DNA of 47,659 nucleotides from Streptomyces lushanensis. GTDB lineage: Bacteria > Actinomycetota > Actinomycetes > Streptomycetales > Streptomycetaceae. A program made the translations under genes and the position numbers. This document shows positions 15,230-23,662 of this stretch, in pieces. Below the pieces are notes generated by a model. That model did no database searches. It saw only the letters and a program-made list of their open reading frames with translations, and was not told the origin of the DNA. The stretch is taken from contig NZ_MAUD01000096.1 in assembly GCF_001700515.1 (NCBI RefSeq), positions 1-47,659 of the forward strand, written 5' to 3'. Positions within the stretch are counted from its first letter, which is position 1. The number at the start of each line of letters is the position of its first letter.

Positions 15230-16252
15230 GTGGCCAAGGTGACGCGGGACGATGTGGCACGACTGGCGGGTACGTCGACGGCGGTCGTCAGCTACGTCAT
15301 CAACAACGGACCCCGGCCGGTCGCCCCGGCCACGCGCGAGCGGGTGGTCGCCGCGATCAAGGAGCTGGGCTACCGCCCCGACCGGGTCGCCCAGGCCATG
15401 GCGTCGCGGCGGACCGACTTGATAGGGATGGTCGTGCCGGACGCCCGGCAGCCCTTCTTCGCGGAGATGGCGCACGCGGTGGAACAGGCCGCGGCCGAGC
15501 GCGGGAAGATGGTGCTGGTCGGCAATTCCGACTACCGCGACGAACGTGAGGTCCACTATCTGCGGGCCTTCCTCGGGATGCGGGTGTCCGGACTGATCCT
15601 GGTCAGCCAGGGCCCGAGCGAGCGCGCCGCCGCCGAGATCGAGGCGTGGGACGCCCGCGTGGTGCTGCTGCACGAGCGGCCCGAGGGCATCGACGACGTG
15701 GCGGTGGTCACGGACGACATCGGCGGCGCCCAGCTCGCCACCCGCCATCTGCTGGAGCACGGCTACGACTACGTGGCGTGTCTCGGCGGTGTCGAGTCCA
15801 CACCGGTCGTCGGCGACCCGGTGACCGACCACGTCGAGGGCTGGCGGCGGGCGATGCTGGAGTCCGGCCGGCCGGTGGAGGGACGCCTCTTCAAGGCTCC
15901 GTACAACCGTTACGACGCCTATGTGGTGGCGCTGGAGCTGCTGTCCGGCCCCGACAGACCTCCGGCGATCTTCTGCGCCACGGACGACCAGGCGATCGGT
16001 GTGCTGCGGGCCGCGCGCGAGCTGCGGCTCGACGTCCCGGGCGAGCTGGCGGTGGCGGGCTTCGACGACGTGAAGGAGGCCGCGCTCACCGATCCGCCGC
16101 TAACGACGGTCTCCTCGGACCGGCCGGCGATGGCACGGGCGGCGGTGGATCTGGTGCTGGACGACGGGCTGCGGGTGGCCGGGTCGCGGCGCGAACGGGT
16201 GAAGCAGTTCCCGTCGGCGCTGATCGTGCGGCGTTCCTGCGGCTGCGCGTAG
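15230..16252 (+). CDS. LacI-family transcriptional regulator
   Basis: The 340-aa protein has the LacI helix-turn-helix and hinge at the very N-terminus ([20 protein letters not shown] then [13 protein letters not shown]) and a periplasmic-binding-type sugar-sensing domain from about residue 62 ([20 protein letters not shown]) to the end. It ends with an unusual RSCGCA. The effector is probably a sugar or nucleoside. No transport or catabolic operon is adjacent, so the target is unknown. The start is GTG with a -10-like box seven bases upstream. It follows glnR by 24 bp but probably has its own promoter. Confidence 0.9.
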   Translation: MAKVTRDDVARLAGTSTAVVSYVINNGPRPVAPATRERVVAAIKELGYRPDRVAQAMASRRTDLIGMVVPDARQPFFAEMAHAVEQAAAERGKMVLVGNSDYRDEREVHYLRAFLGMRVSGLILVSQGPSERAAAEIEAWDARVVLLHERPEGIDDVAVVTDDIGGAQLATRHLLEHGYDYVACLGGVESTPVVGDPVTDHVEGWRRAMLESGRPVEGRLFKAPYNRYDAYVVALELLSGPDRPPAIFCATDDQAIGVLRAARELRLDVPGELAVAGFDDVKEAALTDPPLTTVSSDRPAMARAAVDLVLDDGLRVAGSRRERVKQFPSALIVRRSCGCA

Positions 16253-16333
16253 GAACCGCCACCGCGGCTACGGGCAGGTGCCCGGCGGACCCCCCGCGCT
16301 TTTTTATATGGGGCATACACGGTTTTGTTGGGC

Positions 16334-16366
16334 TTCTCAGGACGTCCTCAGCCGGTTCTCATCCGG
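16334..16366 (+). promoter_or_regulatory. Three 11-bp direct repeats upstream of the HtrA-like gene
   Basis: TTCTCAGGACG (16334), TCCTCAGCCGG (16345) and TTCTCATCCGG (16356) are head-to-tail with exact 11-bp phase. Such repeats are the usual DNA sites of OmpR/PhoB-type response regulators. An OmpR-type regulator is encoded downstream at 17778, making it the first candidate to bind here. Confidence 0.65.
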
Positions 16367-16385
16367 CGCGCCGACAGTCGTTTCC

Positions 16386-17405
16386 ATGACCGACTACTAC
16401 CGCAGCAGCGGCGACGCAGACAGCACGCAGCAGCAGCCCTCCGTAGGGTCCTCCGCGGGGTTCCCGGGCCAGGCGTATCCGCCGCCGCCCGCGTACGGTC
16501 CCTCCGTACCGCCCGCCCATCACAGGGGCCGGGCCAAGGCGCCGGTGGCACTCCTCGCGGCCGTGGCGATCGCCGCCGCGATCATCGGCGGCGGCACGGC
16601 GACCCTGGTCGGGCGGTACTCCGGCGACGGTACGAGCGCCGGTGACACGATCGTGAACGGGACCACCGTCTCGCAGAGCAGCAAGGGCACGGTCGCCGGT
16701 GTCGCCCAGGCCGTGTCCCCCACGATCGTCGAGATCACCGCGAGCTCGAACTCCGGAGAGTCCACCGGTTCCGGCGTGATCATCACATCCGACGGCGAGA
16801 TCATCACCAACAACCATGTCATCGCCGGTGCCGCGACCGTGAAGGTGCGGCTCAGCACCGGCACGACGTACAACGCCCAGGTCGTGGGCACCGACGCCGA
16901 CAAGGACCTCGCGCTCGTCAAGCTGGACGGCGCGAGCGGCCTCAAGACGGCCACCCTCGGCAACTCCGACCGGGTGGGGGTGGGCGACGAGGTCGTGGCG
17001 ATCGGCTCGCCCGAGGGCCTGACCGGCACGGTCACCAGCGGCATCATCTCGGCGCTCGACCGCGATGTCACCGTGGCCAAGGACCAGGACCCGACCCAGG
17101 AGCAGGGCGGCGGCGGGAACTGGCCGTTCGAGTTCGGCGGCCGGCAGTTCAACGGCGACACCGGGACCTCGAAGACCACTTACAAGGCGCTCCAGACCGA
17201 CGCCTCGCTCAACCCGGGCAACTCCGGTGGCGCGCTGATCGACATGAACGGCGAGATCATCGGCATCAACTCGGCCATGTACGCGCCGAGTTCGTCCTCG
17301 GTCGACGGCGGCTCCGGCGCCGGGAGCGTGGGCCTGGGCTTCGCCATCCCGATCAACACCGTCAAGTCGGACCTCGCCGCGCTGCGCGGCGGGGGCACGA
17401 ACTGA
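16386..17405 (+). CDS. HtrA-like membrane-anchored serine protease
   Basis: The 339-aa protein has a Pro/Gln-rich cytoplasmic N-terminus (1-50), one membrane span (about 52-75, APVALLAAVAIAAAIIGGG) and a trypsin-like domain. The catalytic triad is H144 (TNNHVIAG), D174 (DKDLALVK) and S280 (NPGNSGGAL). There is no PDZ domain after the protease, so it is shorter than classical DegP. Such proteases degrade or refold damaged secreted proteins at the outer face of the membrane. The ATG at 16386 has no strong ribosome-binding site. Upstream 11-bp repeats and a two-component system downstream suggest control by secretion stress. Confidence 0.9.
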   Translation: MTDYYRSSGDADSTQQQPSVGSSAGFPGQAYPPPPAYGPSVPPAHHRGRAKAPVALLAAVAIAAAIIGGGTATLVGRYSGDGTSAGDTIVNGTTVSQSSKGTVAGVAQAVSPTIVEITASSNSGESTGSGVIITSDGEIITNNHVIAGAATVKVRLSTGTTYNAQVVGTDADKDLALVKLDGASGLKTATLGNSDRVGVGDEVVAIGSPEGLTGTVTSGIISALDRDVTVAKDQDPTQEQGGGGNWPFEFGGRQFNGDTGTSKTTYKALQTDASLNPGNSGGALIDMNGEIIGINSAMYAPSSSSVDGGSGAGSVGLGFAIPINTVKSDLAALRGGGTN

Positions 17406-17431
17406 CCGGTTCCACCGGAGGAGGAGTCATC

Positions 17432-17668
17432 ATGGCCACCACGGCTGAGAGCGACGTCACCCGGCCCCCGGCCGTCGGACCGGCCGCTCTGGCCCTTCCG
17501 CTCGCCCTCGTCCATGATCTTGTCCGGGCCTCCGCACGGCGTGCGGAGGCGGCCGGGCAGGCGGACACCACTCGCGGTACGGCGCACGGCCCGGCCCGCG
17601 GCGAACGCGGTGACCGCAACCGGAAGAGGCGGGCCGCGCGGAGGCGCGGCGCGGCCGTGCGACGCTGA
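17432..17668 (+). CDS. 78-aa small protein with basic tail
   Basis: The ATG at 17432 follows GGAGGAGGAG closely, a very strong ribosome-binding site. The protein has a short hydrophobic middle (VGPAALALPLALVHDLV) and a strongly basic end (RNRKRRAARRRGAAVRR). No known domain is visible. It lies 26 bp after the protease gene and before the response-regulator gene, so it may be part of the same transcript. The basic tail could bind nucleic acid or membrane. It could also be a poorly conserved filler ORF, but the ribosome-binding site favours translation. Confidence 0.6.
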   Translation: MATTAESDVTRPPAVGPAALALPLALVHDLVRASARRAEAAGQADTTRGTAHGPARGERGDRNRKRRAARRRGAAVRR

Positions 17669-17687
17669 TAGGACGGCGAAGCCGCCT

Positions 17688-17760
17688 GGACCGACCTGAC
17701 CGGACCGACCGACCCGACTGGACCGGCACGACCGACCCGACCGACCGGACCGACGAGACC
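17688..17760. repeat. GACCG-rich simple repeat before the response regulator
   Basis: About 73 bp made of irregular GACCGACC and GACCGGAC units, just upstream of the response-regulator ribosome-binding site (GAGGTAGAAG, 17764-17773). Its unit length is not constant. Confidence 0.6.
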
Positions 17761-17777
17761 CACGAGGTAGAAGCGAT

Positions 17778-18641
17778 ATGAGTCCCGCCGAAGGCGATCT
17801 CCAGAGAATCCTGATCGTCGACGACGAACCCGCCGTACGCGAGGCCCTCCAGCGGAGCCTCGCGTTCGACGGGTACGGGACCGCGGTCGCCGTCGACGGT
17901 GTCGACGCCCTCGCCAAGGCCGCCGCGTACGCGCCGGACCTGATCGTCCTCGACATCCAGATGCCCCGTATGGACGGGCTGACCGCCGCCCGCCGGCTCC
18001 GGGCCGGCGGCTCGAAGGTGCCGATCCTGATGCTGACCGCCCGCGACACGGTCGGCGACCGCGTCACGGGACTTGACGCGGGCGCCGACGACTATCTGGT
18101 CAAGCCGTTCGAGCTCGACGAGCTGTTCGCCCGTATCCGCGCCCTGCTGCGCCGCAGCTCGTACGCGACGACGGCCGGCGAGCCGCCGGGCAACGACGTG
18201 CTCGCCTTCGCCGATCTGCGGATGGACCTGACCACGCGCGAAGTCACCCGCGGCAGCCGCCGGGTGGAGCTGACGCGCACCGAATTCACGCTGATGGAGA
18301 TGTTCCTGGCGCATCCGCGGCAGGTGCTCACCCGCGAGCAGATCCTCAAGGCCGTCTGGGGCTTCGACTTCGAGCCGAGTTCCAACTCGCTCGACGTGTA
18401 CGTGATGTATCTGCGCCGCAAGACGGAGAGCGGCGGTGAGCCGAGGCTGGTGCACACGGTGCGTGGCGTGGGATACGCGCTGCGTGCGGACAGTACGAGC
18501 GGTACCGGCGGTGCGAGCGGCACGGGCGGTTCAGGCAGCGGTTCGAGCGGCGGCACGGGCGGTACGGGCGGTACGGGCGGTGCGGGGGCCACCGCGGCGC
18601 CCGGCGGTCCGCGGGGCGGCGGAGGCGGTGGCGCGCAGTGA
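17778..18641 (+). CDS. OmpR-family response regulator with Gly-rich tail
   Basis: The 287-aa protein has a full receiver domain ([10 protein letters not shown] at 11-20, phosphoacceptor D59 in [10 protein letters not shown]109 in YLVKPF) and a winged-helix DNA-binding domain (about 142-238, with [20 protein letters not shown]). After residue 240 comes a roughly 47-residue tail of Gly, Ser, Thr and Ala ([24 protein letters not shown]), which is unusual for the family. With the kinase gene it resembles the CssRS-like secretion-stress system I recall next to an htrA gene in S. lividans. Its stop overlaps the kinase start (GTGA). Binding to the 11-bp repeats at 16334 is inferred. Confidence 0.92.
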   Translation: MSPAEGDLQRILIVDDEPAVREALQRSLAFDGYGTAVAVDGVDALAKAAAYAPDLIVLDIQMPRMDGLTAARRLRAGGSKVPILMLTARDTVGDRVTGLDAGADDYLVKPFELDELFARIRALLRRSSYATTAGEPPGNDVLAFADLRMDLTTREVTRGSRRVELTRTEFTLMEMFLAHPRQVLTREQILKAVWGFDFEPSSNSLDVYVMYLRRKTESGGEPRLVHTVRGVGYALRADSTSGTGGASGTGGSGSGSSGGTGGTGGTGGAGATAAPGGPRGGGGGGAQ

Positions 18642-20056
18642 GGACCGCGGTCCGCCGGTTCCAGTCGCTGCCGCTGCGCTCCCGGCTCGCGCTGCTGGTC
18701 GCCACGGCCGTCGCCGTCGCCGTCGCCGCGGTGGCCGTGACCTGCTGGCTGCTCACCCGCACGCAGTTGCCGAGCGAGCTGGACACCTCGCTGGAGAACA
18801 CCTCCGCGCCGCCCAGCACCGTGCAGGACGCGCTGAACAACTGCAACAGCGGCGTCCCGCCCGAGACCACGGGCACGTCCGGCTTCGCCTACATCCAGGT
18901 GGTCCTGGCCGACGGCACACGGTGCGTGGCCCCTGACTCGCAGGCGGTGAAGGTGCGGCCCGAGGATCTCGCGGTCGCCGACGGCACCGAGCACACCTCC
19001 CTGCACGACAGCACCACCGACAGCGGCACCGAGGTCCGCGTCTTCACGCAGCGCCTGCGCTCCGGCTCCGCGATCGGCGCTCCGATCGCCGTCTCCGTGG
19101 CGCGGCCCCTCACCGAGATCAACTCCGCGCTGAACCGGCTCGCCCTGCTGCTGACCGCCGTCGCCGGCATCGGTGTCCTCGGCGCGGGCGCGGCCGGCCT
19201 CTGGGTCGCCAGGACGGGTCTGCGGCCGGTCGACGGGCTGACCCGCGCGGTGGAGCATGTGGCCCGTACGGAGGACCTGACCGTCCGTATCCCGGTCGAG
19301 GGCGAGGACGAGATCGCCCGGCTCTCCCGCTCCTTCAACTCGATGACCGCCGCGCTCGCGTCCTCCCGCGACCGGCAGTCCCAGCTCATCGCCGACGCCG
19401 GGCACGAACTGCGCACGCCGCTGACCTCGCTCCGTACGAATGTCGAACTGCTCGCGCGCAGCGAGGAAACCGGCCGAGCGATCCCGCCCGACGACCGCAA
19501 GGCGCTGATGGCCTCCGTCAAGGCACAGATGACCGAACTGGCCTCCCTCATCGGCGATCTCCAGGAACTCTCCCGCCCGGACGCGACCGATCCCGGCCCT
19601 CTCCAGGTCGTCGCGCTCCACGACATCGTGGAGAGCGCGCTGGAACGGGCCAGGCTGCGCGGCCCGGAGCTGACCATCACCGCGGATCTGCGCTCCTGGT
19701 ACGTACGGGCCGAACCGGCCGCGCTCGAACGCGCGCTGGTGAACGTCCTCGACAACGCGGTGAAGTTCAGCCCGCCGGGCGGCTCGGTGGAGGTCGCCCT
19801 GAGCGAACGCGGCGAACTGACCGTACGCGACCACGGACCGGGCATCCCGGCCGACGAACTCCCCCATGTCTTCGAACGCTTCTGGCGCTCGCCCTCCGCC
19901 CGCGCCCTCCCCGGCTCCGGCCTCGGCCTGTCGATCGTCGCCCGTACGATCCACCAGACGGGCGGCGAGGTGGCCCTCCGTCACGCGGCGGGGGGCGGCA
20001 CGGTGGCCGCCGTCCGTATCCCGGGCGCGCCCACGCCGCCGCCGGAGACCCTGTGA
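18638..20056 (+). CDS. Sensor histidine kinase of the HtrA-linked two-component system
   Basis: The 472-aa protein has a first membrane span (about 16-40), an outer sensor loop (about 41-165), a second span (about 168-190), a HAMP domain, the phosphoacceptor H256 in [13 protein letters not shown], and an ATPase domain with [17 protein letters not shown] and GSGLGLSIV. The sensor loop holds exactly two cysteines, C69 and C96, which could form a disulfide. Paired cysteines have been reported in the related Streptomyces kinase CutS, so redox or folding stress is a plausible signal (inference). The start is GTG, overlapping the regulator stop by four bases. Confidence 0.92.
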   Translation: MRTAVRRFQSLPLRSRLALLVATAVAVAVAAVAVTCWLLTRTQLPSELDTSLENTSAPPSTVQDALNNCNSGVPPETTGTSGFAYIQVVLADGTRCVAPDSQAVKVRPEDLAVADGTEHTSLHDSTTDSGTEVRVFTQRLRSGSAIGAPIAVSVARPLTEINSALNRLALLLTAVAGIGVLGAGAAGLWVARTGLRPVDGLTRAVEHVARTEDLTVRIPVEGEDEIARLSRSFNSMTAALASSRDRQSQLIADAGHELRTPLTSLRTNVELLARSEETGRAIPPDDRKALMASVKAQMTELASLIGDLQELSRPDATDPGPLQVVALHDIVESALERARLRGPELTITADLRSWYVRAEPAALERALVNVLDNAVKFSPPGGSVEVALSERGELTVRDHGPGIPADELPHVFERFWRSPSARALPGSGLGLSIVARTIHQTGGEVALRHAAGGGTVAAVRIPGAPTPPPETL

Positions 20057-20108
20057 GGCCCTGCTCCGGCGGCCGACGGTCACGGTCGGCCCTGGTCCGG
20101 GTCCGGCT

Positions 20109-20627
20109 TCAGCGGCACAGTGCGGTGATGATGTCCTCGAAATCGGGGAACTCCCGCGCGGCGGCGTCGATCACCGCGGACGCCGACCGGCGAGAACCTG
20201 GTGCGAACCGCTCGGCGATGGCCGTCAGCTCCCCATCGGTACGCGGCCTCTGCCCCGGTGACTCGACCGCCTCGCGGGGGCCGAGGCCGTCGGCCAGCAG
20301 CCACAGGAAACCGGCCAGATCGGTCGCGACCACACCGGTCTCGCCCTCGGACCCGAGAAAGACCACCGGCTGGTCGGCCAACGGGCGATCCGGACGCGTC
20401 AGCCAGATCGCCGCGTAGCCACCCGTACCGTCCTGACCGAACACCCGGAAATCGTCGCCGTCCACCTCACCGTTCCCGGTCCAGGCCCGCAGCCACTCGG
20501 TGGTCTCCTCGGCCGACAGGAACTCGGGGAAGGGCTCGAAGTCGGCCGCGTCCTCGGCGTAGTGGAACGGAACGTCGGCCACGGCGGCGAGAGCCGGAAG
20601 CAGCTCTCGGTCATCGGTAAATATCAC
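20109..20627 (-). CDS. SMI1/KNR4 (SUKH)-like protein
   Basis: The 172-aa acidic protein looks like the SUKH superfamily, with strand-rich segments DFRVFGQDGTGGYAAIWL (about 59-76) and PVVFLGSEGETGVVATDLAGFLWLLADG (about 87-114). Many SUKH proteins are immunity proteins against contact-dependent or polymorphic toxins. No toxin gene lies beside it, so a lone immunity gene or housekeeping role is possible. The start is GTG at 20627 with a weak ribosome-binding site. It is convergent with the kinase gene and divergent from the FG-GAP gene. The family call is moderate. Confidence 0.7.
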   Translation of the reverse strand: MIFTDDRELLPALAAVADVPFHYAEDAADFEPFPEFLSAEETTEWLRAWTGNGEVDGDDFRVFGQDGTGGYAAIWLTRPDRPLADQPVVFLGSEGETGVVATDLAGFLWLLADGLGPREAVESPGQRPRTDGELTAIAERFAPGSRRSASAVIDAAAREFPDFEDIITALCR

Positions 20628-20827
20628 GGAGACAGGCTAATACCGGGCCACGGGCACGAGGCGCCACCCGGCGGCGGTCCAGGCAGTGTGAGGGCGGTTC
20701 CCCCACCCGGCACAACCCTTGCACCCGGTCCGTGGTCCAACATCACGACAGCGGGGAACGGGCCCCCGCGGTGCCTCCCGCGACTCCATGCCCGGCCTGA
20801 CCATGCCGAGATCCCAGGAGCCACGAC

Positions 20828-22366
20828 ATGCGCAGTAAGCGTGCCACCACCGGAACCGCCAGGACCACCGCGACCGCCACCGGAAGCACCCGACGCCGCA
20901 CGAGCCGGATGTCCGCCACGGCCGCCGCGACCGTGCTGCTGACGATCGGCGCCACGATCACCGCGACGGCCTCTCCCCCGGCCGCCGCCCCCAACGCCCT
21001 GGCGGCGGCCCACGACGACTTCAACCGCGACGGCTATCCCGACCTCGTCGTCTCCGCTCCCGGCGGCACCGTCAGCGCCCAGAAGGGCGCCGGCTACGTC
21101 GCCGTGCTGTACGGGTCCGCGAGCGGCCTCTCCACCTCCCGCCGGGCGACGTTCAGCCTGAGCACCCCCGGCATACCGGGGCTCGCCCAGACCGGCGACG
21201 GCTTCGGACGGACCACCGCCTCCGGCGACCTGGACGGCGACGGCTACGCCGATCTCGTCATCGGCATGCCCGGCAGAGACATCGGCACCACCGCCGACGC
21301 GGGGGCCGCGGTCGTGCTGTGGGGCTCCGCCAACGGGCTGCGGACCACCGGCCCTCTGTGGCTCCAGGACGACACCCCGACGGCGGGCACCCGCTTCGGG
21401 ATGGGACTGGCCACCGGCCGGTTCAAGGGCACCGACGTCGAGCTCGCCCTCCTGTCCAGGAGAGCTCTGTCGACCTACGGCTTCGAGGCCACGGCCGACG
21501 GCGGGCACACCGCGCAGGGCACCCCCATGGACTGGAAGTGGCGGGAGGAGTTCACCCCCACCGGCCTCACCTCGGGCGACTACGGCAACAGCGGCGCCGA
21601 CGACGTGGTCCTGCTCGGCACGGTCACCGTCGATGAGGGGATCCATCCCGTCTATACCTTCGGCGGGGCCAGTTACCTTCCCGGTGGCCCCGACGGGCTG
21701 ACGTACGGCCGTGGACTCAGCGGCGGCCCGGTCGGCGCCTCCGGCGACATCAACAACGACGGCTGGACCGACCTCGTCTTCGGCTCCCCCACCGACACCG
21801 ACGACCTCAACGAGTCGCTGCTCGACGGCGGCACCATCGATGTCTTCCTCGGCGGATTCAGCGGCCCGAGTGGTCCGGCCGCCACCCAGCACTGGACCCA
21901 GACCACCATCGGCGCCTCCGGCGACGACAAGACCGGTGACCGCTTCGGCAGTTCCGTCACCGTGGGGGATGTCAACGGCGACGGCTACGCCGACGCCGCG
22001 TTCGGCGCCCCGGCCAACGACATCAACAGCCTCACCGATCCGGGCACCGTGTGGGTGATGCGTGGCACCGCCCAGGGGCTCGCCCCGAGGAATCTGCTGA
22101 GCTTCAGCCAGAGCACGCCGTCCGTCCCCGGTGACAACGAGAACCACGACTGGTTCGGCGGGGCCGTCCGGCTCATCGACGCCGACCAGGACGGCAAGGC
22201 CGAGCTGGTCGCGTCCGCCCCGGGCAAGAACACCGACGACGGCGCCGCCTGGGTCTTCCCCGGCACGGGCAACGGCCCCACCGGCAAGGGATCATGGTCC
22301 TTCGACGGCGCCACGCTCAGCGCCCCCTCCCCCGACGCCCGCTTCGGGGAGACCCTCGCGCCGTAG
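20828..22366 (+). CDS. Secreted FG-GAP/VCBS repeat protein (integrin-alpha-like)
   Basis: The 512-aa protein has a Ser/Thr/Arg-rich extended N-region and a hydrophobic signal segment (about 28-50), then FG-GAP repeats forming a probable seven-bladed propeller. Calcium-type loops are visible: DFNRDGYPDL, DLDGDGYADL, DINNDGWTDL, DVNGDGYADA and DADQDGKAEL. Such proteins are exported and bind calcium and ligands or surfaces; a catalytic site is not seen. The ATG at 20828 has AGGAG nine bases upstream. It is followed directly by the promoter of the ECF sigma factor. Confidence 0.88.
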   Translation: MRSKRATTGTARTTATATGSTRRRTSRMSATAAATVLLTIGATITATASPPAAAPNALAAAHDDFNRDGYPDLVVSAPGGTVSAQKGAGYVAVLYGSASGLSTSRRATFSLSTPGIPGLAQTGDGFGRTTASGDLDGDGYADLVIGMPGRDIGTTADAGAAVVLWGSANGLRTTGPLWLQDDTPTAGTRFGMGLATGRFKGTDVELALLSRRALSTYGFEATADGGHTAQGTPMDWKWREEFTPTGLTSGDYGNSGADDVVLLGTVTVDEGIHPVYTFGGASYLPGGPDGLTYGRGLSGGPVGASGDINNDGWTDLVFGSPTDTDDLNESLLDGGTIDVFLGGFSGPSGPAATQHWTQTTIGASGDDKTGDRFGSSVTVGDVNGDGYADAAFGAPANDINSLTDPGTVWVMRGTAQGLAPRNLLSFSQSTPSVPGDNENHDWFGGAVRLIDADQDGKAELVASAPGKNTDDGAAWVFPGTGNGPTGKGSWSFDGATLSAPSPDARFGETLAP

Positions 22367-22377
22367 CGGCGGCTCCA

Positions 22378-22404
22378 TGTCACAGGGGGCCGGGCTGCCC
22401 CGTC
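22378..22404 (+). promoter_or_regulatory. ECF41-type promoter upstream of the sigma factor gene
   Basis: TGTCACA (22378-22384), exactly 16 bases, then CGTC (22401-22404). This equals the ECF41 target motif TGTCACA-N16-CGTC as I remember it from the literature. It lies 40 bases before the ATG of the ECF41 gene, so the sigma factor probably reads its own promoter. Confidence 0.75.
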
Positions 22405-22444
22405 CCAGAGGGGGGAGCCACGGACGACCTCGGAGGAGCACACC

Positions 22445-23386
22445 ATGGACGCGCGACCGGGCAGGGCCGAGGAGTTCGAGGAGCTGCGGCCACTGCTGTT
22501 CTCGATCGCCTACCGGATTCTGGGCAGTGTGGGTGAGGCCGAGGACGCGGTGCAGGAGACCTGGCTGCGCTTTGACGGTTCGTCGACCCGGCCCGCGTCG
22601 ACCAAAGCCTTTCTGTCGGCCGTGGTGACACGGATCTCGATCGATGTGCTGCGGTCGGCGCGGGTGCGGCGGGAGGAGTACGTGGGCCCGTGGTTCCCCG
22701 AGCCGCTGCTCAGCGATCCGTACCAGGATCCGGCGCGGGCGGTGGAGCTGGCCGACTCGGTGTCGATGGCGGCGCTGTTGCTGCTGGAGCGGCTCAGCCC
22801 GCTGGAGCGGGCGGTGTTCGTGCTGCGGGAGGTGTTCGCCTTCGGGTTCGACGAGATCGCCACCGCGGTGGGCAGGTCGGAGGCGGCGTGCCGGCAGCTG
22901 CTGGTGCGGGCCCGGCGGCACATGGAGGCCGGACGGCCGCGGTTCGCGGCGGACCGTCAGGAGCGGCAGGAGCTGGCGACGCGGTTCCTCGACGCGCTGA
23001 AGGACGGCGATGTGGAGGCGCTGCGGAATCTGCTCGCCACCGATGTGCGGCTGGTCGGGGACGGCGGCGGCAAGGCCCCGCAGCTGGCCAGAGCCGTCAC
23101 GGGCGCGGAGAACGTGGCCAGGGTGCTGGGCGCGTTCTTCCCCCGGCTGACCCGGGTCGACGTGACGTTCGAGCCGCACGAGGTCAACGGCCAGCCCGGC
23201 GTGGTCTTCCGCGACCGGGACGGCAGGGTCCTGTACATCCTGGCCCTCGATGTGCTCGGCGGGCGGATCCAGACCATCCGTTCCGTGATCAATCCCGACA
23301 AGCTCGGCCACCTCGGGCCGGTCGCCGACGCCTGGGCCGTCCACCACGAGATCAGGCAGGCCCGCCCGCGCCCGAACCGGCGTTGA
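22445..23386 (+). CDS. ECF41-family sigma factor (SigJ-like) with SnoaL-type C-terminal domain
   Basis: The 313-aa protein has sigma region 2 (about 10-75, RPLLFSIAYRILGSVGEAED), region 4 (about 110-165, FGFDEIATAVGRSEAACRQL) and a C-terminal SnoaL-like domain. The ECF41 hallmarks are all present: YVGPWFPEP linker (79-87), DGGGK (206-210) and NPDKL (283-287). In this family the extension acts as a built-in regulator in place of a separate anti-sigma factor. ECF41 genes usually sit beside a carboxymuconolactone-decarboxylase/oxidoreductase/epimerase-type gene. None is adjacent here. The ATG at 22445 has GGAGGAG upstream. Confidence 0.93.
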   Translation: MDARPGRAEEFEELRPLLFSIAYRILGSVGEAEDAVQETWLRFDGSSTRPASTKAFLSAVVTRISIDVLRSARVRREEYVGPWFPEPLLSDPYQDPARAVELADSVSMAALLLLERLSPLERAVFVLREVFAFGFDEIATAVGRSEAACRQLLVRARRHMEAGRPRFAADRQERQELATRFLDALKDGDVEALRNLLATDVRLVGDGGGKAPQLARAVTGAENVARVLGAFFPRLTRVDVTFEPHEVNGQPGVVFRDRDGRVLYILALDVLGGRIQTIRSVINPDKLGHLGPVADAWAVHHEIRQARPRPNRR

Positions 23387-23550
23387 GGAGTCCGCGCGCG
23401 GGGGCCGACAGAGGTCCCCGCAGCGGACCACGTCGGCCCCGGCCGACCCGTACCCGCCCCGGCACCAGCACCAACAATTCATTTGCCCCACTGTCACCGG
23501 CGTGGCATACGCTGCACACAGGAGTGGCCGCGCCCCGCACCCCGTTCTCA

Positions 23551-23580
23551 TCACCTCATCAGCCTTCATCAGCCTTCATC
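23551..23580. repeat. Tandem repeat, about 3 x 10 bp
   Basis: AGCCTTCATC occurs twice in tandem (23561-23580) with a degenerate first copy at 23551. It lies in the leader upstream of the propeller/Ig gene. Confidence 0.6.
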
Positions 23581-23662
23581 AGCAACGGTGTTCGGAAGCC
23601 GCGCGGCCCGGCTCAGCACCCGGCCCATCCACCGGGTCTCTTTGTGGGGGGTACGAATCACC

